Shown here piece after piece: positions 31,750 through 44,200 of a DNA stretch of 64,000 nucleotides. Position 1 is the stretch's first letter; the number at the start of each line of letters is the position of its first letter. The position numbers were made by a program, and so were the translations under genes. The DNA is from Marsupella aquatica (taxonomy: Eukaryota; Marchantiophyta): NCBI GenBank assembly GCA_973895155.1, contig OZ316893.1:9796001-9860000 (forward strand), in the 5' to 3' direction. The notes beneath the pieces were generated by a model. It worked only from the letters and a program-made list of their open reading frames with translations, had not been told where the DNA came from and ran no database searches.

Positions 31750-33026
31750 GCAACTGTTGTGTTCTGATCTGAATTGTTCAATGTACTGTTTTCAAAGTAT
31801 TTTTGACCGCAAGCTTTGCATTTCCGGTAGTTGGTGGAGTGGTGCCTGCAGACGCAATTGAAAGCTCCGTAGCAATTTGGGGTGCTTAGGCTGTCAACTT
31901 GGGCAGATCTTTTGTACAGTTGGACCAATCGATGCCATAGAAATCTTAGATGTCTCCTATGTGGCGCTGGTGGCCAAAGTTGGCAGACGTCAGCGTCACG
32001 GACTGCATCCGAGTCATTCTTAAGCCCTACTGTTACGGGCCTAGTATTTTCATTCTTAGTTTTGCTCGACTATTGTGAAAAATTGTCAGAAATTTTCAGC
32101 GGGCAGCTTTGCGGTATACTCTTATAATAACAGGTTGATCCTTTTTCCAGTAAAGAATGTATTTTCGCCCGATTGCTTGCAGGCTCCTCTGTAGTTTCAT
32201 TTTATGCTTCGCCCTTCTCTATCAAAATCCGTGCACCCCGTGTTCTTATGTATGCTTTTGGAATTGGGAAACCGACTACAAACGTTTTATTGGCCTCTTA
32301 GCAATCTTGTATTTGTCATGGGTCGGTGTAAAGGTCTTCACAGGAAACGTTTTGACACTTATTATGCTCAGAAAGTCGAGGCACAGTCAAATCCACTGCT
32401 ATGGTAGGGAAACAGTAAAACCCACCGATCAGATAGTTTTATGGAACTTGCATTAATCGGCATCCTTCTGGTTTAGAAACACGCAGCAAATTGTCACGGT
32501 CAGATCCTTATCTGTCCATGTCCTCTTCTTGGGTAACTACTTCCACACCTGTGCTCTTAGTCAGATCCCTCTTATGGACCAATGTAGCCCCAAAAGAACG
32601 TAGCAGCAGGGTTGTCACATTCGACAGATCACAATAGAGGCAGTCATTGTGTTTTCTAGTCGTTTACTGTAAAGTGTGGATGCGTACGTGGTCAAATTAT
32701 TCCGGGGATTTGAGTTGGAAATGCCAGTGATAGGAATGTCGGGCACTGAGGAGTGCCTCTTGTCGGTTCTCAAGAAATTGTCTTTCTCCATCAAAAGAAT
32801 TTCTAGAGTGCCGATTTATTGTTGATTTGTTCTCATGGTTCTCTCACAAATTACAAATCAATGTGTGCGCCGGGGTCTTGTGCTGAATACTTTGGCGAGA
32901 CTGAGTACGAATGTGAGTAAACCTTTCCGGGAAAGCGATACATAATTTAGAGAAAAAAGTATGCATTCCTTTTGTAAAACAACAACGATCGCATCATTCG
33001 CTGTCTTGTTATTTGGTTTGTGATGA
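31750..33026. other. 3' region of the UBA-UBX-RING gene and spacer
   Basis: Follows the TAA of the RING exon. It should contain the 3' untranslated region and polyadenylation site. Short ORFs at 31882-32456 show no domain and are not accepted. Confidence 0.4.
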
Positions 33027-33214
33027 AAGAGAGTTCGGTCACAAGAACGTCCAATGAATCTATGATTTATAAATATAATTACAATTAATCTAATCAGAGT
33101 CCAAAATGAAGCCCGGATAGAAGAGAGTTCGGTCACAAGAACGTCCGATGAATCTATAATTTATAAATATAATTACAATTGATCTAATCAGAGTCCAAAA
33201 TGAAGCCCGGATAG
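33027..33214. repeat. 94-bp tandem duplication
   Basis: Two adjacent copies of 94 bp (aagagagttcggtcacaaga start, aagcccggatag end) differ at only a few positions. Recent local duplication; no coding content. Confidence 0.9.
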
Positions 33215-33231
33215 ACCTTTAGATTTGTCAA

Positions 33232-33398
33232 AATGCTCCCATGGATCTTTGCAACTGGGATGGACTGGATAGACCTCTAGGTCGCTCCCATGGATCTTTG
33301 CAACTCAGATGTACGTCGTTGTACTCACAATGTGACAGAATATTCCCAATTAGTCCATCCCAATTGTATCTTTTTTGTCTAGAGTCCATGGGAGCATC
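33232..33398. repeat. Foldback element
   Basis: The left arm atgctcccatgga..tgggatggact (33233-33266) pairs with agtccatccca..tccatgggagcat (33352-33398) around a loop holding a second ctcccatggatctttgcaac copy. MITE-like; the flanks do not show a clear duplication. Confidence 0.5.
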
Positions 33399-34057
33399 AT
33401 TTTCACTCAGAGTCAGATTTTTGATTAAAGTTAAATATGTTATTATTATATCCACTTTTTATGCAATCAGTGGAACTTAAGCTCCTTGTCATAGAATCAT
33501 TTAAAAGATCAATAAAGTTTAGTGTATGGGTGGCTAATAGATTTGGGCCTCACTAAGGTTCTTGTGTGTGATCCTATGTAGGTAGCTGTTGATAATATGA
33601 GCCGTGAACCTCGTGTGTTGATCACCTATGTGTTTGTTGGAAGTTGCACATATGCAAACATCCCACTCCTTATGGGTTGCAACACTGCCATACCTCACCT
33701 GGCCACCACGTGGGCTGCCCCAGTCAGCTTTGACACCCCATATCAAATTAACATCATTTGTTATCTTATCAGTTGTGTCACTCTCCTGATTACCAGTTCC
33801 TAAAATAAAGATGAAGACACAAAAAAATCCTTCCAAAACAAATATTCTATGTTATTTCACTATTATCTTTGTCCCCATCCGTCCACCTTCACTTTTGTCC
33901 TTATTTAGAGTCACTGGTTTTGCCTTGTCCTCATTGAGATAGTAGATTTGCATTAAGCTATAGTAGCTTTGCATTGAGCTTTGGGCTGTCTTTGCATGTG
34001 CCATCATCTTCAAAAAGGCAGCCCTTACAACCCCTGAATTGCCCGCAAAAAGTGACA

Positions 34058-34255
34058 CACAAAATCTGCACACAATTGGCTAAGGCAAGTGTTTCAACTT
34101 GTTCAACTGCAAGGTCGAGAAGGTAAGGGCACAAAATCTGCACACAATTGGCTACGGCAAGTGTTTCAACTTGTTGGACTGCAAGGTCAGGGACAGTAAG
34201 GGCACAAAATCTGCACACAATTGGCTAAGGCAAGTGTTTCAACTTGTTAGACTGC
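34058..34255. repeat. Three tandem units of 72-73 bp
   Basis: Each unit begins cacaaaatctgcacacaatt and contains gcaagtgtttcaacttgtt. The third is truncated. A further short duplication (gcccttgaccttgaaag-gcacttgttt) follows at 34272-34340. Confidence 0.85.
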
Positions 34256-34971
34256 TAGCCTCCAAGGTTGCAGCCCTTGACCTTGAAAGTGCACTTGTTT
34301 GCCAAGAATTCAGCCCTTGCCCTTGAAAGAGCACTTGTTTAGCGGTGAGGGCTGGCTCAAGATAGGGAGAGGCAGGAAAGTCTGGGTGAGTCCCATGGTT
34401 CCATCTTAGGGCCCATTATTTTCAGGACCCTCACATGCCCCCTCACATGCAAGACAGCCATTATTAATAAGATTTGATCCAAACTCTTCTACGTGTAAGC
34501 TTCGGTTTCTGCACCCTACGAACAAACCCACCAAAGCAAAACCTACACAATTACCAACAGCAAAAAAAAGGACGAACGTGGATCACATTTGGGAAGACGC
34601 CTAAATCGAACCCCTTCCAGAATGAGAATAGTGCGACAATGCGATCTGGATTCTCCAAGAATAGGATCTGTCACGAATTGAAAAGCTCTTTCATACCCGA
34701 GAGCAAATTCATCTGCACTGGAGAATTCTCCATGATTCCATCAACCAGTCGACACCGACTGACGCACACGAATGAGCTAATCTCGTAACTGAAAATGGGC
34801 GAAACGACACTTTGTTCCCTGCTCTCTCTTTGGCAATTTCATAGCCTCATTATGTAACTACTACGACGAAACGAGTGGCTCCAATTGTCGCCTTGCCCGG
34901 CTGGTGCCAATTAGCTCCAGGAGATGGCTCGCCTGACCTTGTTGCGTAACAATGACGAGCCATCGATTGGT
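34256..34971. other. Spacer before the divergent gene pair
   Basis: No gene recognised; small ORFs lack ATG starts or domains. Confidence 0.4.
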
Positions 34972-35292
34972 TTACGAGAAGTCGGGCAAGGTGTCGTCGA
35001 TTCTGTAGCCAGCGAGAGTCCCATTGTTGAAAATGCGGAGCCTCTTCATTTTGGTCGGCCTAAACTGTTCTTCCATTGGTGAATCCCATCGAAACTCATC
35101 GGAGGAATTAAGGTTCTTCCTCATCAGCGACGCGGCTACGGTACCATTCTGGCTTGACCTGACCCATTCTTCCATTGATGAATCCCATCGCAACTCACTA
35201 TACTCATTAAGGTTCTTCGTCATCAGCACGGCGGTAGGGTACCATGCGGCTGCACGAAAACGATTTTCTATCTGGAACGACAGCTCCATCAT
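34972..35292 (-). CDS. Hypothetical 106-residue protein with an internal repeat
   Basis: ATG 35292 opens MMELSFQIENRFRAAAWYPT and the frame ends with DTLPDFS and a stop at 34972. Two repeats of about 25 residues lie at 21-45 and 54-78 (KNLNEYSELRWDSSMEE and KNLNSSDEFRWDSPMEE); at DNA level this is a tandem duplication of about 100 bp. The repeat stays in frame and keeps RWDS-MEE, mildly favouring coding. The start faces the GCK gene with 57 bp between the ATGs, so both would share a promoter. I do not recognise the family; it may equally be leader or antisense sequence of its neighbour. Confidence 0.3.
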   Translation of the reverse strand: MMELSFQIENRFRAAAWYPTAVLMTKNLNEYSELRWDSSMEEWVRSSQNGTVAASLMRKNLNSSDEFRWDSPMEEQFRPTKMKRLRIFNNGTLAGYRIDDTLPDFS

Positions 35293-35349
35293 CCTCCGGG
35301 CCGTAGGAAAAGGTAAACTCAGTTGAACGCACGCTACGAAAAGAAAACC

Positions 35350-35940
35350 ATGACCGCGGAAGACATTAGAGAAGAGGCCGCTGAAACCGCGCCTTCCAGC
35401 GGAGCGAGCGATTCCGATGATGAGCAGAGAGAGGATGCGAAGAAAACCTACGACATCGATGAAGGAGAGAACGCTTCGGGGAATTTCGAGGTCGACACTA
35501 TTGTAGAAGCAGAGAGGAGCGAGGACGAGGACGACCAATCCCATCGGGGCGAAACGGAGGGGACCCTTGAGCACCACATTGGACCAGATTCTTACGGAGA
35601 CGGAAAAGCCAAAGACGACGAAGAGGATTGCCCGTTCTGTTTGTACATGAAGGCCGGCGAATGCGGAGAAAGCTTTGTGAATTGGGAAGAGTGTATAAAC
35701 GAGGGAGAGAAAACGGGGGAGGACGTGGTCGAGAAGTGCGTGCTAGTCACTCGCTTGTTGACGCAGTGCATGCGAGCCAATGCGGACCATTACGGCCCCG
35801 TCTTGCAAGCCGAGAAAGCCATGGCCGCAAGCGTCGCCAGTGGGGATGGTCTCGACGACGCCACGGCGCAAGCAGAACTCACATACACAGAGGCGGTCGA
35901 AGTCGGAGCCCAAAGTGCAGTCCACGAGGCTGAGGGATGA
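35350..35940 (+). CDS. GCK-domain protein
   Basis: A single exon of 196 residues from ATG 35350 (MTAEDIREEAAETAPSS) to TGA 35938-35940. The first 90 residues are strongly acidic and probably disordered. The GCK domain follows at about 92-152: DCPFCLYMKAGECGESFVNW, EECINEGEKTGED, KCVLVTRLLTQCMRANADHY, with Cys at 94, 97, 105, 115, 130 and 140. GCK is a Cys-rich domain of plants and algae named after its Gly-Cys-Lys content; its function is not established. A short acidic/Ala-rich tail ends the protein. An upstream TTG in frame is not used as start because an ATG follows. The neighbour 57 bp away is divergent. Confidence 0.85.
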   Translation: MTAEDIREEAAETAPSSGASDSDDEQREDAKKTYDIDEGENASGNFEVDTIVEAERSEDEDDQSHRGETEGTLEHHIGPDSYGDGKAKDDEEDCPFCLYMKAGECGESFVNWEECINEGEKTGEDVVEKCVLVTRLLTQCMRANADHYGPVLQAEKAMAASVASGDGLDDATAQAELTYTEAVEVGAQSAVHEAEG

Positions 35941-38264
35941 TGTTCATTAGAGCAACCATAGCCGATCATGCTCGAAAAGCTCAGGTGAAGAACATTGCTT
36001 TTGAATGCGCGGAACAGTAGGAATTCTGACCATCTCTAGATCATGAAGAGTGATGTAACGCACCAACAATCGCTTTGCATGCGCGGAATCGTAGCTTAGG
36101 TTTTCCGATTCCGAAGCACCCTTAATATGTTTCATCCATCAATTTTGCTAACAGAGAACACCGGTAGAGTTAGGAAAATGGAGTCTTCCCATCATGGAGC
36201 AATATTGTTACATTTCATCAATTTTGAATAAGAGAGGAGCCCACTACTCTGGGTGGCTTTACAAGAAGTGGAGGCATTTGTGACTTTTTGTGGAGGGAAG
36301 CAAAACCACCTGGAGGGTCATTTCTTGTTCTAAATATATTCCATTAATCACAAATCCTTTGACATGAAGCTCAATAAAATAATGCAAAGCCAGTGAACGA
36401 GAGGAGCTAAGTTTGGAATGTTTGGAGGTGGTCTACAATTCTAAACAAACAGGCACTCCACATTAGTGTCTTTTGGGGGCCTCCTATTTGCCATGTAGGT
36501 CAATAAACGAATGCAAATCCAGTGAATGAGAGGAGCTAAGTTTGGAAATGTTTGGAGGGCGTCTACAATTCTAAACAAAGCAGGCACTCCACACTAGTGC
36601 CTTTTGGGGGCCAGCTGTTTGCCATGTAGGATGGGTAGACACCATATGTGAAATGGATCCAAATTCTAGTAATAATTTTTTTGGGGCTGTCTATTTGCCA
36701 CCATACTTGCATGTGCCCCAAGTTCTTGTAAAGCTTTTTTTTGTTTTGTTTTTGTTTGGGGGGGGGGGGGGGGGGCATGGTGCCTGAATGTGCCCTAAGT
36801 CTTTGCCAACTCATTTTATGGGTCAGGTCAGATTGAACCTCATAAGGAGTTCGAAAAAAAGAGTAATCCTCACCCACTTCTTGTAAACCCACCTTTAATG
36901 TTCAGTTGCTTAAAGCTCCTGGTTTTGAATTTTGGTGATGAGGGTAGTCCAATTTCTAAGACAAATACAGCAATTGCTGCCACCTTCATTTTCATAGAAA
37001 AAGTACCATTTACTGGCACCTTTGTTTTAGAGAAAAAAAAAAAAGGTAGAGAACCCACACTAGTCGGAGGGAGAGCTCTTTTTACAAGCAACAGCCTGCT
37101 GCTCTCTTTAGAGCTCAGCCTTCTCTTGAAGGAATGAAGAAGGTTCAATTGAAGAAGATCAGAGTGATGGCTCAGCTGCAAAGAAGTTAAGAAGTTTCTT
37201 TGCTAGGTTACAAGTAGCATGTGAAGATCAAGTGGGAGCTCTGCAAGTGAATATGTTTGGTGCAGAGTTTAGACTCTCAAATGCTTTTAAAAAATCAATG
37301 AAAAGATTGCTTCACACAATCATTTTGCAATCCATTATCAAACATTTCCCCCCAGAAAAACCTATGTAACACTATTTACCTGTTGATAGCAATCAATGTT
37401 TACACCAAAAAGTGTGGGTAACACTATTTACTGCCATGTCTCCAAACTTGTCTTGCTTTGCAAATAATGTGACCCACCCTAATTACTGTAAGCAGCGTAG
37501 ATTGACTTAGCGGATGTAAAAACTCCCATTCCACTGCGCTGGTTATGAAATGGGATGCATGGCAGCCACAATTGCATGAAGTCAATACGTGGGTTTCTTC
37601 CAATTTTGAAGCAAATTTCTTCAGACGTAGTCAATCTTGAACCATAGATCATTCATAGAGTTGGGAAATTAGACTTTAGTGGCAAACGAAACTGTCAGCG
37701 GATTCGCGACTATGTGGCTCTTCCATTTTAAGGCAGTTTTCTTGTTCCATGTCGTCTAGTTGGAATGATTGAGGAACAATTATTATCGCTCAGGAGCTAC
37801 AGTTTCACAGCAAAAGCGTCTTAGTAGAACAATTCGCTCAGAATTATATTTCCCTCGTTCGCAATCGAATTTACTAGAGGGTCGGTCAAACTGGTAAGCG
37901 AAGCCCAAGATGAAGATGAAAGGCAACTGACAGTTTGGGGACCCAGTGTTATTTAGGTGGCCTTAGTTCTCACTGCACAATTTGTCAAGAAGAGGGCGCT
38001 ATACATTCTCCAGTGAAGACTTGGGCGGGTTGGTTAAGAAACTAAGGCAGCACTGTGGTAGCGATGTGAACTAGCACACGTGACAAACTACCTTCTCATT
38101 CTGTGAATTGGAGAGCTGCAGAGGATGTATTTAGAAGGGCGTGGTTTTCACTCTTTGTTTGGCAGTTGAACCTGCTAATCTGTACTGTCAATATGTGGAC
38201 ATGTAAACAATTTCACGGGGAACTTCCAAAATGCTCATTACACTTCTTTTGAGACTCATCATCT
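35941..38264. other. Intergenic region between two convergent genes
   Basis: Holds a two-copy repeat (36371-36630), a poly-G run (about 36758-36775) and AT-rich sequence. No gene recognised. The 3' ends of the GCK gene (+) and the VLRF1 gene (-) both point into it. Confidence 0.5.
36371..36630. repeat. Two tandem units of about 129 bp
   Basis: Each begins tcaataaa and contains gagaggagctaagtttgga, ctacaattctaaacaaa, caggcactccaca and ttttgggggcc, ending in tttgccatgtagg. Confidence 0.85.
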
Positions 38265-41200
38265 TTAATCGAGTGTCGTATCCTCAGGCTTATCCTCTGG
38301 GGAAGACGTTAAGTCAGTGCTTACTGTGGTCCTTGTGATATTGGGAAGCGGCACTAGGCAAATGGAAACTCTGCCACAGAATCGACCCACGACTGTAAAC
38401 ACCCATATTATGTACTTTACTCCGTGAACAAATCTTGCTCGTATTGCAGATTGCACAGTTTTGGCCAGCAGACGATTGCAACATGCACTGTAGTCCAGTA
38501 AAGAAGCCGCGTATGAACTTGTCATTACCCCCAACATCCATTCGCTTAGAGAACATGTGGTACGACGGACCAGGACTCTAACGCCCTGGTCGTGTATGCA
38601 GCACAGGCACGAGGGACTCGCTGCCACAGCTTGCCAATGAATATTTCTAAACGTTTCCCCTTGATTTCTACTCTTGCAGTCTACTAATTAGGCGAATATT
38701 GCAAATCTCATGATACTGGAGCTCTCCAAACGCTAATCCTTTCCTGTCACAGTTGTTGATCCTGATCTACTTCCAAGTCACATGAAGATTACAAGAGCCA
38801 CCATAGTGGGAATCTACTTCCACGAATTACTGGTGTAATCGAGGTACGTCAAGCATGTTTTGACAGCAGTCCAAGGGATACCGTGCTTGCAATTTCATAA
38901 ATCACTAAGCATGAAGAGAAGAGATAAGCCACCGAATTTAAAAATGCCTGGCACCAATTTCTAGTCAATGCAGAGGCCACTGTCCACGGTGCCATGAGAA
39001 GCCAACAGCTCCATGGCTAAGCCTATAAAACACTCTGCACCAAAAACAAATCAGATCAGTTTATTGGGTCAACTGGTGCAACCAAAGGGAGCTTGAGACA
39101 AACCACCCCATGTCCAGTTTTAGTCGGGTTGTGTACCGGACATATACAAGAGTCATTAGAGATGCGAAGGCAGTGGGCGTACAGACTAATGCTTACCTCT
39201 TAACCTCCCGAAGTCTTGGATCATGAACACTAAATGGGACTTTACACCAGCGGCTGTCATTTCTAGGAACCGGCACTTTCGGGTTATCTGCTGCATACAC
39301 CTGCACACAAACATTTCAAAAACCGTGTTTTGAATGTGGGTTTTGGGACTTTTAAAGGTCTTGAGTAGCCGAGCCCACTGACGAAGAGAAAACACGAGCT
39401 CCTATTCAGAAACCAGAACTTTAAATGAAATCTGCTCAATGTTTGAACCATTTTGCATCACAATCTCTTGTTACTCTGGATATATAAATCAATCCTCCCA
39501 CTGGTAAAGACTCGCTTAAGTGCAGAACAAGCAGACAAGGCAGCGCTGAACCTCATTCCAGACACGTGTTGTACCACTGAAAAATAAGATCTCGCAATCT
39601 TGAATCTCATGACCCCACTCGTCAAGCTTCTGCAAGTAAAACCACCAGGCAGAATGAGGTAAGGATACTGTCCTGAGGTAATGTCCATCATTGTACATCT
39701 TTTGAGGTTAGAGGTTAATTGAGCGAGGCATATACACGACATAGGAAATCAAACCTTTACGCACAATAGCAAGCAGATTTATTAGGTTCCCGAGGCTTCA
39801 ATTATTCTTAGAGACTAACTTTCACAGCGCTGGTCCTTTTGGCAGACATGACTTGTCATCTAATAGTGTAGGGATGCCGCCCTGCATAGTAGAAAGTTGC
39901 AGTAATCAATGCACTACTCCACGTTGCGGATATTTTACAGAGAGTTCTTTTCTGCTGACTGGTTGGAAAAGCCGATGGATTCTAGCCAAAGCAAGGCCGA
40001 GTTTGTGCAAAGGGTGGGTACTTATGATACTTGAGGGCTAACTCTGGCTGGACAGATTTGGTTGAGTCGTTAATCCGAAAGTGTTCTATCAAACATAGTT
40101 ATCAAGGAATCGTGTTGTCAATTTTCCAATTCATGAACATTTTAGTGAGAAACAACTATAAAATTGAAGATAGACAATGTACCTCGCAGACACGAGAGAA
40201 GAATCTGTCAGCTTCCCTAGCACGAATGGCACCGCCGACTGTCATTCGACCAGGCCCCCCTTGCCTCAGATACTTTAGTTGTGACTTTCCCTGTTTTGCA
40301 CGGACTGTATATGCAGTTATCACCTGTTACAAGTCAAATTGGGATTAAAATGTGAAACTGGCATAGAGGGAGACTACGAATAATGTGAAAGAAAAACACT
40401 TCCACTCTGATTCTGCAGCATTTTCGCTTTGTTAAAGATTCCTCTAATATTATAGGAAATTCTCTTTGAAATCATCCTTAACTTTCTAACAACATGGTTG
40501 CATGCACAGCACTCAAGCATGAACTTCACGAAATTCATCAAAATTAGTGTAGTTGTGCTTTGGTCAATATCTAAATTGAAATAATCTAATCGACTCGTAA
40601 ACAGACAAGATATCACCTTATGTAAGAGAAGTTGTCCATCATTGAAAATTGCCAACGCAGCTGCATTGCTTGACAAAAGAGCTAGAAGCTGCTTATTTCC
40701 TTGACGCTCTCGCCTTTGATGCAAGCTTTGCAAGTATCTGTAGGCGTGAAAGTGACCGACTAAGGAGTTGATCCTCAGAACGCAAAGGGAAAATTCCTTT
40801 CAAAATTTGCTAAAGGATGTTGGTCATATCCGGAACCACAAAACCAATTCTCCTTGCTCTTGAATTTGCTATTAATCTCAACTCGTTTACGTCTGATCTG
40901 ACCTTAAACCATTGGTCCCGGAAAGCGATGAATGTTCCTAATTCTTCGTCTAGTTTATCACTCAAAGCTTATTCTCTACACCAGGAACGACGTTTGCACA
41001 AACTTTTGGCAACAAGGTTCCGTGCACATCTAGTTATAATCTCATCTTGTGTATTCGCTGGAGTATTCATTCATAGACAAGGTACCAGAACAGTACTCCG
41101 TTGGTGTGCAGCAAGAAGGAAGCGGGGGCTGAATTGAAGGGGGGATGAACTCAATTCGCCAACCTCCTCGAGATGGATTCACCTGGGTACAAGAAGCTTC

Positions 41201-44200
41201 CAGCACATACGCCAACGACTATCAGATAAGACCGAGGCACATGATCAGGCCTCTATATTTTCCAAACTGAATTCACATGACGGGCTGTGGCACCAGAAAT
41301 TGGGACCAGGAATATCCAGAGAAGAAATCCGATAGAACTTCCTCAATCACATGCCAAATTAGCACACATACGAAAGTGTAGGTCGTCACCAAGAGAATGA
41401 GATTATCAAGACTTTCTTGCTCATAAAAGTGCGATCTCCTGATGACCCGATACAGCATATAGCCACGCCCTTAAACCGTGGCTAATCAAGATCTATTACA
41501 AGTACAAAGAAGCTAACCTACTCTCACTCCAAACATAATCTTTGCATTATCTCTCAAAACACAAGGGAGACGAAGTGAGCTAAATGAGGTCTCGTTGAAG
41601 AATTTCGCATTACACCTCCAGGAGAAGCGAGGGATAGTATGAATCAACGACCTAGCATATCTCATGGGTAGACGACATAAAACAACAAACCGTCACATTA
41701 CACAATAGCAAACCCAAGGGGCAAGGCCGACCAATTTTACAATGAAAGAGCATATTCAATTTGAAACTGAATGTACCTCCAAAAATCTCTTCTGCTCACA
41801 GTCCCATGCCAGGTCTTCACATCCGCAAAGACAGTCGTACAACACATCTCCGGTTTCCTCCCACGAAAACTCTTTAAGGTGCTGGAGCCCCAGTTCTCCC
41901 AACCTCAACCGACTTACTTTTGCTGGTCCATCCAAAGTATCATTCACTGCGTCAAAAGGTGGTTCAAAGTTTTTAATAATTGAGAGACCTTGTTCCCTGT
42001 CAGGCATTCTGTTTGTGTCTGGTAGCATGTCAAATTCACCAGATTCTGCAATGGGCATTTTCCCATCCGTGATCCTGAATTTCTCCTTGGCAAACTTATG
42101 GCATGCCCCGAATTCATCAACTGGGACCATGCTTTCATCAAGAGCAAGACTACCATTGCCCCTCCAGTTGACCTCCTGGAGCGATACATCTGGCAAGGGG
42201 TTGGCTTTCAACCATTCTTCAAACAAGTCGGAATCACCACCACCGTTACCTCTATTCTTTCCCTTCACAGAAATTGCTCTCGAACCCCGAGGAACCCACC
42301 TAAAATTTACCAATTCCCACACTTCGCGCAGACCGAGAGAGGTAGCTGGACGACCCAGAACTACCTGTTGCTTGTTGCGTAGCTGGTGTCCACTCGCGGT
42401 TGCATGTAGCGGAGCTGCCAAACGAATTAGGGCAGCAGAATTGCGGCACTGGATGTGCTGATTGGAAGGGTATTTCAATGATGATTCTTCTGCTGATGTT
42501 GTTTCCTTTGATCTTCCCACCGTGATCGCTGCCACCAAACAACCACTGCTCTGGAAGGGAAGATGTTTGGATGGTTGGACACACCTCAACAAAAACATGG
42601 CTACGATTGACTGGTAAATTACCAAACCGCGATGTCTGCAGGAGTCGTCTTTTCTTGTGTCATGAGTGTGGTGGATTTTATGTCTCCAGAAGAGAGAGAA
42701 GAATTTCATCTATTGTTGGTTTTTCAATAGAATTCTACACTAACAAGACGCCCTGCAAAATTTCTCTCGTATAAAAATCCTCTTGATCTATTGTTTTTCC
42801 AATGAAAATCTGCCAAGTGCCCCTCCAAGTATCACAGCTATGACCCCAATTACTTAAGAGCATCTTAGCAATAGGCTACATTCGTGAATATATCATCAGA
42901 TATGGTTTAGGGCACAAAAGTCTAGTAGTCAGTTGTGCTGTTTTTTTTTGTGAGTCTTGAACTCTTGATCTATTATTTTTCCAATGAAAATCTGCCAAGT
43001 GCCCCTCCAAGTATTACAGCTATCCCAATTACTTAGAGTATCCCAGCCCTAGGCTACATTAGTGTCCCTCCAAGTATTACAGCTATGCCCCCAATTACTT
43101 AGAGTATCCCAGCAATAGGCTACATTCGTGACTATAATCATCAGATCTAGTTTAGGGCACAAAAGTCAAGGAGTCACTTGGGCTGTTTTTTTTGGGGGGG
43201 GTCTTGGTTTTTTTTATAAGGCGCTCCATGAGAAGCTATACACATATTGGCGGATACCGCATTTGTGACCCGTGCCCAGTATTCTTTTGTAAAAGGCAAA
43301 AGAATTGTTTGCTTGATGCTGATCACATGTCACGAGCCACTAGTGCTAAGACAGGCCTAGTGAAGATTACATGTTCTTTACCAAATCTGACAGATCAACT
43401 GTAGTTCATGCGGTTTTACCCCTCTTTTGGAATTCACAACTAGGGTCACTGCTTGAAAATGGCTTTGCTGCACATCACAAGGCTAGACTATATCTTTGTT
43501 ATGGAGGACAACCACCTTCCATCAACTATGTAGTCACCTTGGCTAAATTCCTCACATGTAGTAGACTATATAGTCACACAAGTGGGAGTGTCCATGCATG
43601 CCTCATAGTGACATACTTTTAGAATGTGTGTGAAGAATTATGTGAACCTTTTGTTCATGAAATGCCTTGCTTTTGTACAGGTCGTCTGGGAATCAAGAAC
43701 TATAATAAAGAGTTGCGCCCTTTTTTTAAGTGGTGGTCATTTGAATTTGAAGTTGCTGTGTCAGAAAAAATCTAAAGAAACTTAGTATAGAAAAAACAAA
43801 TTAACCAAACCCTACAAAAAGGTAACCCTGCAAAACAAGTACAAACAATCCTTTCTATTCTTCTCTCAATACTTTCCCTATAGTAGGCCAACGGATTTCC
43901 CCCCTCTACCCTCCCAAAGTACATACCCTGACAAATGTATTTGTCGTCCCCCCTATCTCTCTCAATCCTTCTCTATACAATATTTACCCTTGCCCCAATG
44001 TACAATTGGTTCTGTCCAAGAGCCAATTTGGTTTAGTAGAAGGCATCCTATTCTTTCTTCTCATTTTACAAGAAGTTTGCATTTTTTTCACCTTTTCTAA
44101 GGCCAAATCGATATCAAATCATTTAGCTAAATGATAACTTTAATAAGTGAAAAACAATTTATAAGTCCATTTTGTACTCAAACTAAGAAAGATGGTACAC

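Noticed and set aside
35293-35577. N-terminal extension of the minus-strand ORF next to the GCK gene
   Set aside because: It overlaps the GCK coding sequence antisense and starts without a credible ATG; only the part from ATG 35292 was kept as a weak call.
41742-42461. 239-codon + strand ORF
   Set aside because: Antisense shadow of VLRF1 exon 2 (42299-41777), which has matching splice sites and phase with its neighbours.
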